From: Campylorhamphus procurvoides
Lineage: Eukaryota > Chordata > Aves > Passeriformes > Dendrocolaptidae
Direction of reading: 5' to 3'
Assembly (NCBI GenBank): GCA_013396655.1
Contig: WBMV01002864.1
Coordinates: 124,001 to 188,000 of the forward strand
DNA: 64,000 nucleotides
Each line of letters starts with the position of its first letter. The first letter of the stretch is position 1. The notes beneath the pieces are model-generated. The model made no database searches. It saw nothing but the letters and a program-made list of their open reading frames with translations, and had not been told where the DNA came from. This document shows, one piece after another, positions 12,701 through 25,271 of this stretch. The position numbers were made by a program, and so were the translations under genes.

Positions 12701-15700
12701 TAAGCAAGTTAATGGTTTTCTGCTTAACTGTTTCTATCTTGAGGCATGTAGGATATAAAATCTTATTTTTCTAATAACATCAGATAGAGCCTCTAAAGAA
12801 GTTTGAGAAATTAGGCATTTCTAATCATGTATAGATTTCAAAACTGCTTCCTTTGAAGAAAGGCTTTGTGTAATACCACTTAATTCTGACTCTCCTCTTT
12901 CCATCCTGTGTTATAAACAAACTTGTTAGTGGAGAGCTCACCCTACCCAGCTGTTCATTTTATTGCATTTAGTGAGTTCATCTGTAAGCGGAAAGTCTCT
13001 TCATTACCCAGTTTATATTATTTGGGAGAACTGGATATTGCATTCATTTAATTAGGAAAAAACTCAGCGGTAATTAGCTCGCTGGTGGCTGCAGAGGGAT
13101 GGGCGGGAGCCTTGCAGTCATCCCATGGTGTCTTCCTGCAGCAGCGAGGGCTTGGTTGCACGAGGCTGCACCACAACCTGGTTTAATAATTTCACACCAC
13201 TACAGCAAAATTTGATGGGGGAAGCCCTGAACTAAACTTTTTAAGAATATAGTGCTTGGGGGAAAAGCTTTTTCTTTTTGCTGTGTAGCCTGTGCTGCTC
13301 CTGGTGGGAGAGCAGCAGCACAACCCTCCAAAGGGTGGTTTGTGTAACAGGATGTTGGAGAAGATGCTGGTGATGACTTCTGTTAGTATGCTCTGGTGTT
13401 AATTTCCATTCTAGCATTTGCCTGTAATATATGGGGTGTCTTGTGGGGTTTTTTATTTCCTGTTGTTTTTGTCCAACCACCCAGTATGGTTCCATACCTT
13501 CCATTTAAGCTTCTGTGTTGCAGTGATTTATTTTAAAACTTGCCTTTTATCTTTCCTCGAACCCCTCCCCAGGCTTAGGAGTGCTGTGGGTTTATTAGGA
13601 CTTGCCAGAAGACCTTGATAAGCACAGTTCTGTGGACCATCTTTGGATTCCAGAAGCTTCCAGGCAATTCAGGAATTAACATACCCACAAGCAGTGGGTA
13701 GCCCGTGGGTTATGATCAGTGAGGTTTGTCCTTAGAAATTACACCTGAAAATTACAGGTATTTGTCAGTTGGGGGAACTGTCTACCAGAGGTGCTTCCCT
13801 TCTACACAGGAAGGGCTGTGCTCTTTTTGTCTGACCCTGACTGCAAATAAGTTTCTGCAGATTCAGATAACTTGGCAAAGTGCTCCAGTGGAGGCTCTTG
13901 CAGACCTCCAGGAGATCCCTGGGGAAGCAGTCACACAGGGGTCTGTGCAGTCTGCTCATCAGCGTGGCCTCTAACCATATGGGAAAGGAAATAAGGTGAC
14001 AAAATGTGTAAGGGAAAGGCTTGAGTATTTGTTTGTGCCTTTATATAGATGTGTGTGCATACACGTGCACCTTTATATAGATCTAAAACTTGACTGTGAA
14101 GAGTTGTAGGAAGGCAGCTTGATTTTGAATGACTGGCCTTTAAAATAGCAGATGGAATTAAGTGTAGATACATGTGACATTTTCTGCATGGAAGAAATAA
14201 GAATTCTTGATCTACATTTGCAGTGATGCCTGAAATACCTACTAATAAAGAGATCTTGGTGTTATAATCAGATCTGAAAAATCACATTAGCCCAATGCTC
14301 ACTTGTTGTAAAACTCAAATTAGGTATTAGGAATGATTAGAAAAGTAAGAGAACAAAGCGTTGTGTGGGTGTATAAACTCATGGTGCTCTCCTTTCATCT
14401 TGCATGTTGTGTGTGGTTCTAGTCCCTGTCTTCCTGCTCAGAAAGGTGAAGAAAATGTCCCCCAAATTCCATATGCTGCTCAGACTTGGATTTTGGCTGA
14501 TTCAGTTTACCCTTCCAGTATCATCCCTGTCTGCTCTTAACTATAAGCTTTTAAGGAATGCCAGGTTTTGTCCTCTGCAGGTTTTTCTGTTTAAAATTTT
14601 CTGGCATCCAGAATACCTAAATTTATGGCAGTGATTCAATATTAATGCTTCTTTTCACCTTTGTAGTCGTTCTGTTTGCACTGTCACTGCTTTAAGAAAA
14701 GCAAATCCAGCAAACAGCACATGGATTGCAGGTGGTTCAGTGTAACCAAGGAAGGAGAAAATATTTTCCATGATGCACAACGCTGTCATAGATGCTAAAA
14801 ATGAGCTACAGTGCAAGTTTTTTTCTGCATATGTTAATACCTATGTGTGTTAATACAGCCCAGCACATAAAGCTACTTGAGATCTTCACTTCCTTACTGC
14901 ATCCAAAATTTATTGTTTATTAAGTCACAGTAAAGCCTCTATAATACATTATTTTTAAAAGAATATTCCTTTAAAATAACATCTAAATTAGTGGAAAGAC
15001 CTATTTGAAACACCACCGTGTTATGAATGGCAAAATTGTCCAGACTAAAACCAACATGAAGGATTATTTTTCCTAGGACAAGTATTTCAGTAAGTAAAAA
15101 GGAGTGGCCAGAATTCAAATATATTATTTGATCCAAGTGTTCTTAGTAGGTTAGGACCAAACAGTGGGTTTTTTTGTCTGAGATTTTTGAATGCTTATTT
15201 AGACAATTTACTGTTTACTGCCTCTTTCTATGCTAAGTTAAAAAGGTACAAATATTAGCTGTGAAATGGTTGTGGTGTTCCCATTGATCTGCTGTGCAGC
15301 TGAGGCTGTGAATTAGAAATTTTAAATGCTCTGCTGTAATTTATACCTGCATTCAAAGGCATTATTTGCCCTCATATTCTTAAGTAGAGGCTTAAAACAA
15401 AATAGAAATTATTAGGAAGGTTTCTGTGACACGAGCTGTAGGGGACAGGACATACAGCATTGTTCTTCCCGTTCTAATTTCAGCATATTTCAATTTTTAA
15501 TGTCGAAAAGGAGTTCTCCTTGCCTGGGATTATATTGCAACAAACTTGCTTATGCTTGCAATATACCAGTTTTCTGGAGTGCTGTTTTGAAAAAGTCCTT
15601 CCCAGCTGCCCAGGCATCCTTTGGGGGTTTCTGGACTCATGTTATTGCAAACAGAATGTGACATTGTGGGAATGTCTTCTACTGTAACTTGTGCCACCCG

Positions 15701-15950
15701 TGGCCAGAGTTCTGCCTGTGTTTGCTGTTGGACTGGGGTATTGATGAGCACTGTTAGGTCAGTTCCAGTTTCCAAATGCCTTTTAAAGGAATGAAACACT
15801 TCTTTAAGCTCACAGACACACACAAATCTGTGCACAGTTCTGACTTCATTGTGTTGTCTGAGCACTTTTTGAATGGTGAAAGTCTATAAAAGCAATTTAG
15901 TTTTTGATACTGGCCTCGAGGCTGAAAAATATTTTGGCAAATATGGAAAT

Positions 15951-16300
15951 CATAGAATCCTAGAATGGTTTAAGTTGGAAGGGACCTTAAAGACAATCCA
16001 GTTCCTCCCCCTGCCATAGGCAGGGACACCTCCCACTAGCCCAGGCTGCTCCAAGTTCCATCCAACCTGGCCTTGGACACTTCCAGCGTTGGGGCAGCCA
16101 CAACTTCTCTGGGCAACCTGTGCCAGGGCCTGCCCACCCTCACAGCCAAGAATTTCTTCCAAATATCTAATCTGAATCTCTCATCTTTCAATTTAAAATG
16201 GTTCCCCCTTGTTCTGTCACTATCTGTCTGTGTAAAACGTTGCTCTCCCTCTTTTTTGTAAGGCCACCTGTTGGACACCTTCCAGGTGCTTTGAGAGGTG
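15951..16300 (-). mobile_element. CR1 LINE 3'-end fragment, about 350 bp
   Basis: Starts with CATAGAATCCTAGAATGGTT and continues with 'TTGGAAGGGACCTTAAAGAC', 'CTCCAAGTTCCATCCAACCT', 'GGCAACCTGTGCCAGGGCCT' and 'AGAATTTCTTCCAAATATCT'. Together these are the antisense copy of the last part of CR1. It is one of the longest CR1 pieces here. Its 5' boundary (right side) fades out near 16300. Confidence 0.92.
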
Positions 16301-16493
16301 GGAATATTGAGGTCCAAGTTCTGCTGGGTCTACAAAACTCAGAAGATGTAATTTCTATTTTCAGACAGTACTTGAAAGGTCACTCAAAATACGCACCAAG
16401 CAGCTTTCTGTCAGAGGACATGGGTGAACATGCACACCTTCAGAGCACAGTGGAATCCCTCAGGTCTTCCTGGGAGATCAACTTCCATTCCAC

Positions 16494-18376
16494 ACAACTT
16501 TTCTTCTGCTGAAATTTTCTTAATAATTGTGTTGTTTGTGTTTCTGTTGCCTATTTCCTTGATTGCACTTGATGTACTTGTACATTAGGTAGATGTGACG
16601 GCCCCTAATAATCTGAGAGGGGAGGAAAGATGGGGAATTATATATTGATGTGTGTGATGGGACTCACTGATAATTGCACTCACCCTCTAACTTTGGGATG
16701 GGGGAGTATTTGATTTCCTACCTGGCATAGGGAATAAATACTTCTAGATAGGTAATACCTAGAAGTATAACAAGAGATCCTTGTAATATTTCGTGATCAA
16801 ATCAAGTATTACTCAAAGTATTCCACAACTTTTCTCCAACTCCTTTATGTTATTCTGCTTTATTTTAATGTGTGCTTAAGAGTTTGAATCATAGGGGAAT
16901 CCCTACATGTCTTTTATGCATTTTTTTCCGCCAAACTGCTTTTTATCTACAGCTTTCAGTCTTTAAAAACACTACACTTGCTTTCAGTGAGCTGGATGTA
17001 ATTTTTTACCACTTCAAGGTTCTTTTTAACCTGGTGGACCAATAAGCAAGTTGAAAAGCAAGGCCAGGGCTCCTGTTTATTTAGTGACACCCTTTCCATC
17101 CTTGTTCCTGAGCCCGTGGTGCAGCTACCAGCGCTGCCCCTGTGTTATGTCTCTTGTCCTCCAGCAATGCTGTCAAACAGTAACAGAGGAAACTCAGAAA
17201 CATCTCAGAGCCCTTCCTGACCCTTGCAGGAGTTTCAAATGTTCCACACATGATGGTATATTTGCCTGGAAATTGTGCCCAGGCATCAGTAGGTGTCCAG
17301 TGCATCCCTACACTTTAGATCTTCTGCTTCCCCAGTGCAGAGAGACATTTTAGCAGCAAATTACTGTGTGTAATTACAGTACCTACTTTGGGTATTCCTT
17401 GGAAAACTCTCAGTGTATTGTCTCAGAATGGTTTTGNACAACTTTTCTTCTGCTGAAATTTTCTTAATAATTGTGTTGTTTGTGTTTCTGTTGCCTATTT
17501 CCTTGATTGCACTTGATGTACATTCAGGTAGATGGGACGGTCCCCTAATAATCTGAGAAGGGAGGAAAGATGGGGAATTATATATTGATGTGTGTGATGG
17601 GACTCACTGATAATTGCACTCACCCTCTAACTTTGGGATGGGGGAGTATTTGATTTCCTACCTGGCATAGGGAATAAATACTTCTAGATAGGTAATACCT
17701 AGAAGTATAACAAGAGATCCTTGTAATATTTCGTGATCAAATCAAGTATTACTCAAAGTATTCCACAACTTTTCTCCAACTCCTTTATGTTATTCTGCTT
17801 TATTTTAATGTGTGCTTAAGAGTTTGAATCATAGGGGAATCCCTACATGTCTTTTATGCATTTTTTTCCGCCAAACTGCTTTTTATCTACAGCTTTCAGT
17901 CTTTAAAAACACTACACTTGCTTTCAGTGAGCTGGATGTAATTTTTTACCACTTCAAGGTTCTTTTTAACCTGGTGGACCAATAAGCAAGTTGAAAAGCA
18001 AGGCCAGGGCTCCTGTTTATTTAGTGACACCCTTTCCATCCTTGTTCCTGAGCCCGTGGTGCAGCTACCAGCGCTGCCCCTGTGTTATGTCTCTTGTCCT
18101 CCAGCAATGCTGTCAAACAGTAACAGAGGAAACTCAGAAACATCTCAGAGCCCTTCCTGACCCTTGCAGGAGTTTCAAATGTTCCACACATGATGGTATA
18201 TTTGCCTGGAAATTGTGCCCAGGCATCAGTAGGTGTCCAGTGCATCCCTACACTTTAGATCTTCTGCTTCCCCAGTGCAGAGAGACATTTTAGCAGCAAA
18301 TTACTGTGTGTAATTACAGTACCTACTTTGGGTATTCCTTGGAAAACTCTCAGTGTATTGTCTCAGAATGGTTTTG
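16494..18376 (+). repeat. Tandem near-identical 0.94-kb segments joined by one N (probable false duplication)
   Basis: Copy 1 is 16494-17436 and copy 2 is 17438-18376, with a single N at 17437. The few differences (small indels and substitutions) sit within about the first 150 bases of copy 2; the remaining 800 or so look identical. This is the same pattern as at 4757 and fits overlapping contig ends that were not merged. The true intron 1 is therefore probably about 0.9 kb shorter here. Confidence 0.88.
16738..16768. repeat. Short perfect inverted repeat (hairpin)
   Basis: The arms ATACTTCTAG and CTAGAAGTAT are perfectly complementary, with an inner TAGGTA-A-TACCTA palindrome. The pairing extends to about 13 bp if a four-base bulge is allowed. 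It recurs near 17681 in the doubled copy. I know of no function for it. Confidence 0.7.
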
Positions 18377-18604
18377 CAGAGACCCAGGTTGGTTAGTGCT
18401 GGGCTAACATCACCATATGAGTCTAACAAGGGAAGAACCTGTTGAATTAGATGGAAGGGGGTCTCAATATGATGGAGAATCTTTAAGGTCATCTTAAGAC
18501 TTGATAAACACTGAGTATAACTATACATCTTAAATTTAGTTGTTGTGGTCTGGAGAACCAAGTCTGTACTACATGAATTTATTTTTCTCCTGTTTTTTTT
18601 CCAG

Positions 18605-18759
18605 TGTCCCAATGTAATATCAGCTTGAAGAAGCAGAGGAGTCGAAGTATCTTTAGCACCTTATTCTGCTGCTTTCGTGACTACAATGTCGAACCACCAT
18701 CTACCAACAGCACCAGTGCTCTGCCTCCTTTGGTGGAGGAGAATGGAGGACTTCAGAAG
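18605..18759 (+). CDS. CTDSPL: CTDSPL exon 2: N-terminal region
   Basis: The exon has 155 bases: two that complete a split codon, then 51 codons, human residues about 28-78 by homology. The product begins [18 protein letters not shown], then [11 protein letters not shown], and ends [13 protein letters not shown]. This precedes the catalytic domain and is likely disordered, with a basic patch (KKQRSR). The Cys-Cys pair in FCCF is a plausible lipidation site, which is inference only. The acceptor is a T-rich tract plus CCAG. The donor is AAG|GTCAGG. The final intron phase is 0. Differences from human fall in the variable Pro/Ser stretch (PSTNSTSA region). The GTG that seems to open this frame at 18604 is not a start codon, because its G is the last base of the intron. 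Confidence 0.96.
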
Positions 18760-21700
18760 GTCAGGATTTTATCTTCCTTTTGCTCTCATGCACGTCTGGT
18801 GTAAGCCAGGTTTAATTCTGCACTTCCAAAGGTTTGTCTTGAGTGTTCCCCACGAAGGAAACCTCTTGTGAGTTACAGAAAAAATGGCTGGTTTGCTGGT
18901 GAATTGCTAATACTATCTATTCAGCTGCAGTTTAAAACTAGTGTTTCCATAGGGAGTGTTAGCACTATTTATTTTATAAGCAACAGCATTTAAAATCTGA
19001 CTTGAGACACTAAAAAAATGTAGACTTCTCATAAAATTTCAGCTGCTGAGTTGTCTCTAGCTTTGGTTCCCTTTCCTGATTACAGGAAGGTTAAAATGTG
19101 TCCACTGTAGCATAATGGAACCTTTTAAATGATATTTAAAAGGGTTTTTAATGACAGAAATACAAATCAGCAAGGGGGAGAACCATTATTTGGACCTTCT
19201 TTCCTAAACAGTTCACTTACATTTAATAATACTCAATCCAGAAATACCAGCTTTTGGCTATTTTTTCAGGTTATTAAGTTTTGTTTACTTACTAAGTCAA
19301 ATTAATTGATAGACATTTTAGCACTTCAAAGCATTTGTGTAACAGCAACATGTTACTTTCATTGAATTCTAGTAATTATATTGCTTTGCCATATTCCTAA
19401 AATGACAACACTAATGAGTTTATATGTTCTCTTTAAGTCTGATAACTGTGAGAGCATTTGTGTTGTGAACTGAAGGATTTCTGTTCAATATGGCAAACAT
19501 ACCATCTTTTCCATACAGTTTTGCAGGACTTTGAAATTTCAGATACATGTTTATCCATGGAGGGGAATAATAGCAGAAGTGGAGATGCCTCTCCCTTTAC
19601 ACCTTTCTGCCTTTCACATAATTTTTCATTTGTGATGCAGCTGATTCCTCACCTGCCTCGTCCAGTCCGTTTTATTCTGGTTTGAATTTTGCTGGTTATG
19701 TTTGAGTTCCTGAAGAGCTCAGGGGAAAGAGGAGGGGAACTGCTTGGTGAGGGCAGAGTAAAGTGGTGGGGACTGAGAGTATGTGTGGAGGTAAAGTCTG
19801 AGCTGTAACAGCTCCTGCTGAAACTGCTCACGCAGAGGTGAAGTGCACTGAAAATTCTGCCAGGAGGAGGAATTGTACATGTATTTTTAGACTTCTCCTG
19901 CTAGCCAGGGTACATTGTGACTGGAATGAGGGAAATCTAGCCTGGATGTGCTGAAGGGAAAGCTGAGTAGTGTGTAACATGTACGCACACATTCATCTGA
20001 GAAACAAAAGGAATGGGAAACTATTAAACTTTCCCTTTCCACTATGCTGGGGAATGGAAAGCAGGCAGAAGTGAGGCCACTGGCAAAACTACAGCTGAGA
20101 GAAAATGGGAGTTCATTACAAAGAAAAACATAAAGCAAAGTTTGTTTTTTGCTATAGAAAGCATGAGTTAAAATGGTCTGGAGTCTGTAGTTTCCAGATT
20201 GCCTTCTGTAAAACACTCAACTTCTTTCTAAATAAATCTTAAGCCCTGAGTGAGGGATTGCTCTTGTGTTCACACAAGTTTCCATCCTCACTTTGCTGCC
20301 TCAGTGAGCAGTTCTGGAGTTCTGCAATACCTGTACACAAGACCAAGACACAAATCACAGCATTCACAGAATTGCCAAATGAAAATACGTTGAAGAGAGT
20401 TTAACTAAAGAGTGTGTTTTCTTTAACTGAATGAAAGGCACTCAGATCTCTGTGGAAGAAATCAAGTATAGCTGAACTTTTAGGTAGTTCTTGAGTGCAA
20501 ATAAGTCTATGACGTTGCTGTTTTGAATGCAGTATTAGAGACTAATAAGCTTTGTATGTGTTTTTATATGCTGTTTTTATTGAATGCTAACACAGTGTAA
20601 GTAGGAAATTCTTTTAAAAAAAAAGAGCATTGAAGACTTGGACATGTTTGAATATTGTTACACTGTCAGGCTGGTGCTTTTGCCAGGAGAGCTGTTTTAG
20701 AACTGTGCAGGCTGCTTGAATTTGATGGAGTTACCCTGAGCATCTTGTGTAGCTTCAGAAATAAGTCATGGGGGAAAGTACATGCAACAGTTGGCCTCAG
20801 GTTCTAAATTGGTGAAAGGAAATGTGCACAAATGACAAAATTACCTGTTTTAGGAACAAAAATAAAGGCTGACAACACATGGCTTAAATCTCTCTGTTGT
20901 TTCATTAAAACTCTTTTTTGCATTATTCCCACTACCAGGTTAGAATAGTTTAAATTCTGATGAGCTGCTGCTCAAATAGTCAGTTACTTATATCTGCTGT
21001 CTCTTTTATATGTTTTATTAATTATTTACCACATCACAGTTCACCTCTGGCCATGGCCCAGTCAGTTAATGTGTTGTGACCCTTTCCTTCAAAATGGACA
21101 AAGAAAATTGCACAGTAATGTTAAACAGTTACCACTAGAAACAAGTATAAAATGGCTTGGATGTACTTTCCTTCTGTCTTACTGTTCAGTGGGGTTGTTA
21201 CATGAAAACTGGTGATAAAGATTTCAGAGGAGGGGAAGGAATGGGCAAAACTTCTGCTGGTTTCACAGGAATTCAGTGTTTGTTCTGTGTTGCTTCTGGC
21301 ATATTCTTGAAGGTCAAGTTGATGTGACAAGCTGACTTCCTTTTCATTAAGAATCTTGATTCTTTGAATGCTGACCTGTTCAAAAGGAGGGGGACTGGGG
21401 GAGAGTATTTTACAAAGTGATTGAAAATAGTGTTCTGAAATTTTGCTCAGAGTAATTGCATTGTGTGATTTAGTTATTGTTATTATTTGGCTGTATTAGA
21501 AAAAATTAAATCAGTGCTTCAAATTAATCAGTGCTTCATGATGTGACTTGATGGTGCTTGACATGTCAAGTGCCATGTCACTTCTTCATAGGATTGGAAG
21601 AAACACCAAATTGAGCATGGTTTTGAATAAACAATTGTTTTTCAGCACTGACTTCTGTTAGGTTAAAAAAAAAAAAGCCCAAAACCTTCTTTAAAGTATT

Positions 21701-24700
21701 GAGTTCACTTTTAAACCTTCTCACAGAGCAGCTGCTTGTCCAAGTGTGACTCTAATACTGGTAATGAATGGTCCATTCTGTCTCTATAAAGTTTCAATAC
21801 AACATTTTTCCCCAATAATAACTTGTATTTACTGAAACTGGGGTATATTTGTTCTTCTTAAAACACAACAGCTATTCAGCACAGCATGAAGATGCATTGT
21901 AAGATGTGCTATCTGTGACAGTGGCTATATCAGCCTGCCTGCAGCTTGGATGCTGAGCCAGATGTGTCATTGGGAGCACACAATGTTCAGCCTCATGAAA
22001 TCCTTGGTAATTTTTTCCCTGCAGGCAGTTCCCCAGCACCTTCAGCCACATTTGTTTTGTTTAGGGGCCAGAGTGCTAGGAGAGGGAACTGCATTTTAGT
22101 TTTCTGAACACATTCAAATCTCAATTTCCATTCCTCAATGAGCAACTTGACTCAATTTTTGCATTTTCTGGGCATGCTTCTGGATTTAAGTTTGTTATCT
22201 GAGTTTTGAGGTGTTTGCACATAACAGATTTCATTCACTCAGACTTCGAGGAGGGGGATCCAGATAGAGGAAGGTGAGAAAAGCGAGATGCAAACTAGCT
22301 TTTTGTTCCCTTTGCTCTCAGCCATGGTGGGTGAGGCAGCTCTGACAAGTCTATCAGCACTTTGCCATTTCACTCCCAACCCACTTCCACTGGAGTCATC
22401 GCTGCCTTTGTTTCACAGCAAGATCCAAACCAGGCAGATGGCTCGTGTTAACGAGATGAAGCATGAATGAGGAAAGGGGTTTTTTTTATACTTGCTGGAT
22501 TAGAGGAGAAGGTCTTGATCCACACTCATCAGGGAAGAAGACAGATTTAGAAGGAGGTTTATTCTGGGGACAGCAGCTGCCCCTGCTGCTTTCTCTGTAA
22601 CTGAATTCCCACCTCACCCATCCCAAGGACTGCAAAAGTCAGGGCTTCTTCTCCCCACTGCTTTTTGCTGCACCATCATCTCCAAGGTGATGTTGGAAGG
22701 CAGTTTTGATGACCTATGGTTGTGTCTCCAACAGTCTTACCTGCCTCAGGGGTCTCTATTTTTAACACAGTGCAGGAAAAAGTGTCTTCTCTATCCCACG
22801 TGAATATGGTCCAGCAAAACGAGCAAAACAGCTTGTAGGGAGTGTGTTCTTGAGGTCAAAGTAGTATCTCCTTCAAGCAAGAGACCTTGAGCAGCAGCAC
22901 GAGCGTGGGCTCTTTGATGAGGAGACCATTAATGACATGCTTTTGGAACAGATTTGGAAACCATTCTTGCTCTCCAGTGTGGAAGAAGATAATTGGGATT
23001 AATGTGAATCACAATACTTTTTCTCCTCCTTAACTTTCTCTGATCAGAGCAACAAAATTCCTTATGTTTGATTCTGTTGGCCAGCACCAACATGTGATGT
23101 TGGAAGGTCTGTTTAGAAAACAAAACTCTCTCTACATAGCTGTGTCTGGTTCCTACCTCACTGCTTACTAATTCTGACCTTCTTTGCCTCCCAGAAAGCC
23201 CTCTGTATTAAGAGGCAAAGCTTGATATACCAAGTCAATGAAAGAGCCCAATAATAACTGTATTACTGTTTTTAAAGACCCTCTCATGGTCTAGAAGAAG
23301 CTTTGTGTTAAGGAAATGAATACAATAAATCTGTTATTTTGATCAGCTGCTTCTCTAAAATGAAACAGCTCCTTATCTTTGAATACAGACTGTTCCCAAG
23401 AAAAAGCAGAATAATGTGGGCTGTCACTTGGTGCTCATTGATCCCCTCCAGGCCCATCGACAGCACGGGGAATGTTGTGTCTCTAAACCAAAATTACGTA
23501 GCTAAGGGAAATGATAGGATTTATCATTCCATCTGTATATACTGTGCCATGGGAAAAAAAAAAAGATAACCTGATTTCAATGGCTGGACAAATCAGTTCC
23601 TGGGTTGTTTTAGCGATACAATAGGGAAATTTTGGCATTCTAGGAACAGCTTTGTCTTGTAACCAAGATCAGGAGCTCATGGAAAGCCTTCAACAAATGC
23701 GGTCATCCGTCATGTATTTCAAACGATACCGGTATGAGCTATTTCCCTTCCTGTTCCAAGGCATTAGGAAATGAGGCAGGACACTTTTAAGAAGTTTCCC
23801 ATAGCAGGCTTGTTTTTAAAAAGCCTTTGCCTGTTTGTGAACACTCACACTTTCCCAGAGGCTCTTGCAGTTATCTTTTTGCTTGTTTTTTACTGTTCTC
23901 CTTACCATTTGGATTTTGGCAGAGATACTTTTAGGGTTCCTCTTAGGAAATTTACTTGGGTTTTGCCTTTTTTATTTAAGAAATTCGGTGAGGAAAAATA
24001 AAGCGAACAACAATGCAAGTCCTTTAGCAGCTTCGGTTCTGGATTCCCACGAAAGTCTGTTCCACTAACAGGACATTAACATACTGAATTATAATTCTTT
24101 TTCTTTCTTATTACCCCGGAGGAAAACTTGGATTCTTGCCAGTTTGTGTGTTTGTTTCTCTAGAAATTGGGCACTTTTTACTAAAGCAGAATTGTTGATA
24201 GTTCATGGTAGTTGCTGCTCTCTAGTTGCTTTTTCAATTTCTCTGGATTTTGGTGAAACTTCTGTAGAAGTTTCTGATGTTTTAGCATTAAAAAAAAAGA
24301 GGACTTGAAAAATAGTATTGAATTACTTCTGTTTGTCAGTGATGTGTCAGCACTGGTAGACTTGAAAACAAGCAAGCACAAGGCTTCTTCAGCTGGAAGA
24401 GGCTGTTCTAGTGTTGAAAACAGCTCTTTCAATGCTTGCTCTGCTGGAAGTCAGAGCCTCTGTTGTCCAATAATTAAATCATCCACCTAAGCAATATCTA
24501 TGCAGGAAGGATCAGCTTCCCTTTTTTTGTGCTGTGCCTTCCAGAAAACAAATACTTGTCCCCATTTCCCAAAACCTCTTACATCCTTGAGTTGGTGACC
24601 CTGTGACCAGCCTTTCTCCACTCTGGGGCTATCCTTGTCTCAGGACCCAAGATGAGAAGAAAAGATCAAGCTGGCCAAGACTTTCTTGCCTTCTCCCAAG

Positions 24701-25238
24701 AACAGCACAAAAGTGAGACCATGAGAAGAGCTCTGTTCCCTCTCTCTGGGTGAAGAAAGTGAGATTTCTTGGTTTAGTTTATCACCGTTTTGCTGTTGTT
24801 TAAGCTAAAATCCTGAGTTTTTTCTGACTCAGTTGTCTCGAGTGAAGTTCAGGGATGGGTTTCTGCCCTGTTACCAAGGTCTGGCTCAGCCTCTTGTTGC
24901 TGCAGTGAAAACTGACAAATATACCCATTAGTGGAGCTTAAAGCTGAAAAAGTTACAGTAAATACAGGTACCTTTCTTATCACCATCTCTTATTAATCAT
25001 GGCATGGGTTTTACCAGTCCAGTCTCCTAAAAATCATAAAATGCCGACGTACTAACAGATCATTCCAGCAACTAAAATGCAAAATCCTGTTTTTGTATTT
25101 TTTTTTTTACCCTGGTTCCTTGAATACTTTGAACTTTTGGTTTAAAATGTTTGAGTGCTACATTTACTGCTCCAGACCTTTGTTCTACCCTTTAAAAGCC
25201 ATTACCCTTACAGTGATTTTTTTTTTCTTTTTCCCCAG
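18760..25238 (+). other. CTDSPL: CTDSPL intron 2
   Basis: This phase-0 intron of 6.5 kb runs from GTCAGG to a T-rich tract and CCCCAG. It is AT-rich and unique-looking. I see no exon, no clear transposon and no structured RNA gene in it. Confidence 0.85.
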
Positions 25239-25271
25239 GGTGACCAGATGCAGGTCATGCCTATACCAAGT
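25239..25271 (+). CDS. CTDSPL: CTDSPL exon 3: 33-bp cassette exon
   Basis: Eleven codons, GDQMQVMPIPS, against GDQRQVIPIPS in human. The acceptor is TTTTTCCCCAG and the donor is AGT|GTATGT. Both flanking introns are phase 0, so including or skipping the exon keeps the frame. The human gene has two isoforms that differ by exactly these 11 residues (79-89). The same choice is therefore available here, giving 276- or 265-residue forms if exon 1 has the human length. The segment sits between the disordered N-terminus and the phosphatase domain, so it should affect linker length rather than catalysis. The exon was identified by its match and splice sites because it is too short to stand out as an open frame. 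Confidence 0.93.

Larger units (their letters stand above)
1..18604 (+). other. CTDSPL: CTDSPL intron 1 (3' part)
   Basis: No exon of any known gene is visible on either strand over these 18.6 kb. The stretch holds CR1 fragments, two doubled segments around single N characters (4757 and 17437), simple repeats, and a CpG-enriched patch near 8.6-9.7 kb. The intron ends in a strong acceptor, a long T-rich tract followed by CCAG at 18601-18604. It interrupts a codon after its first base (phase 1), because exon 2 begins with TG, the last two bases of a codon. Open frames up to 170 codons occur but show no family similarity that I recognise. Confidence 0.85.

Noticed and set aside
16036..16317. 93-codon - strand open frame
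   Set aside because: It is a translation of the CR1 3' end, which is non-coding in the element. Similar frames arise at 3873-4055, 5000-5182 and 58542-58981.
17051..18293. Two identical 100-codon frames (17051-17353 and 17991-18293), at first suggestive of a duplicated small gene
   Set aside because: They are identical because the surrounding 0.94 kb is doubled around the N at 17437. No coding evidence was found.
18604..18804. Apparent GTG-initiated frame starting at exon 2 and running past 18759
   Set aside because: The G belongs to the intron acceptor and the frame after 18759 is intron. The real exon ends at AAG|GTCAGG.
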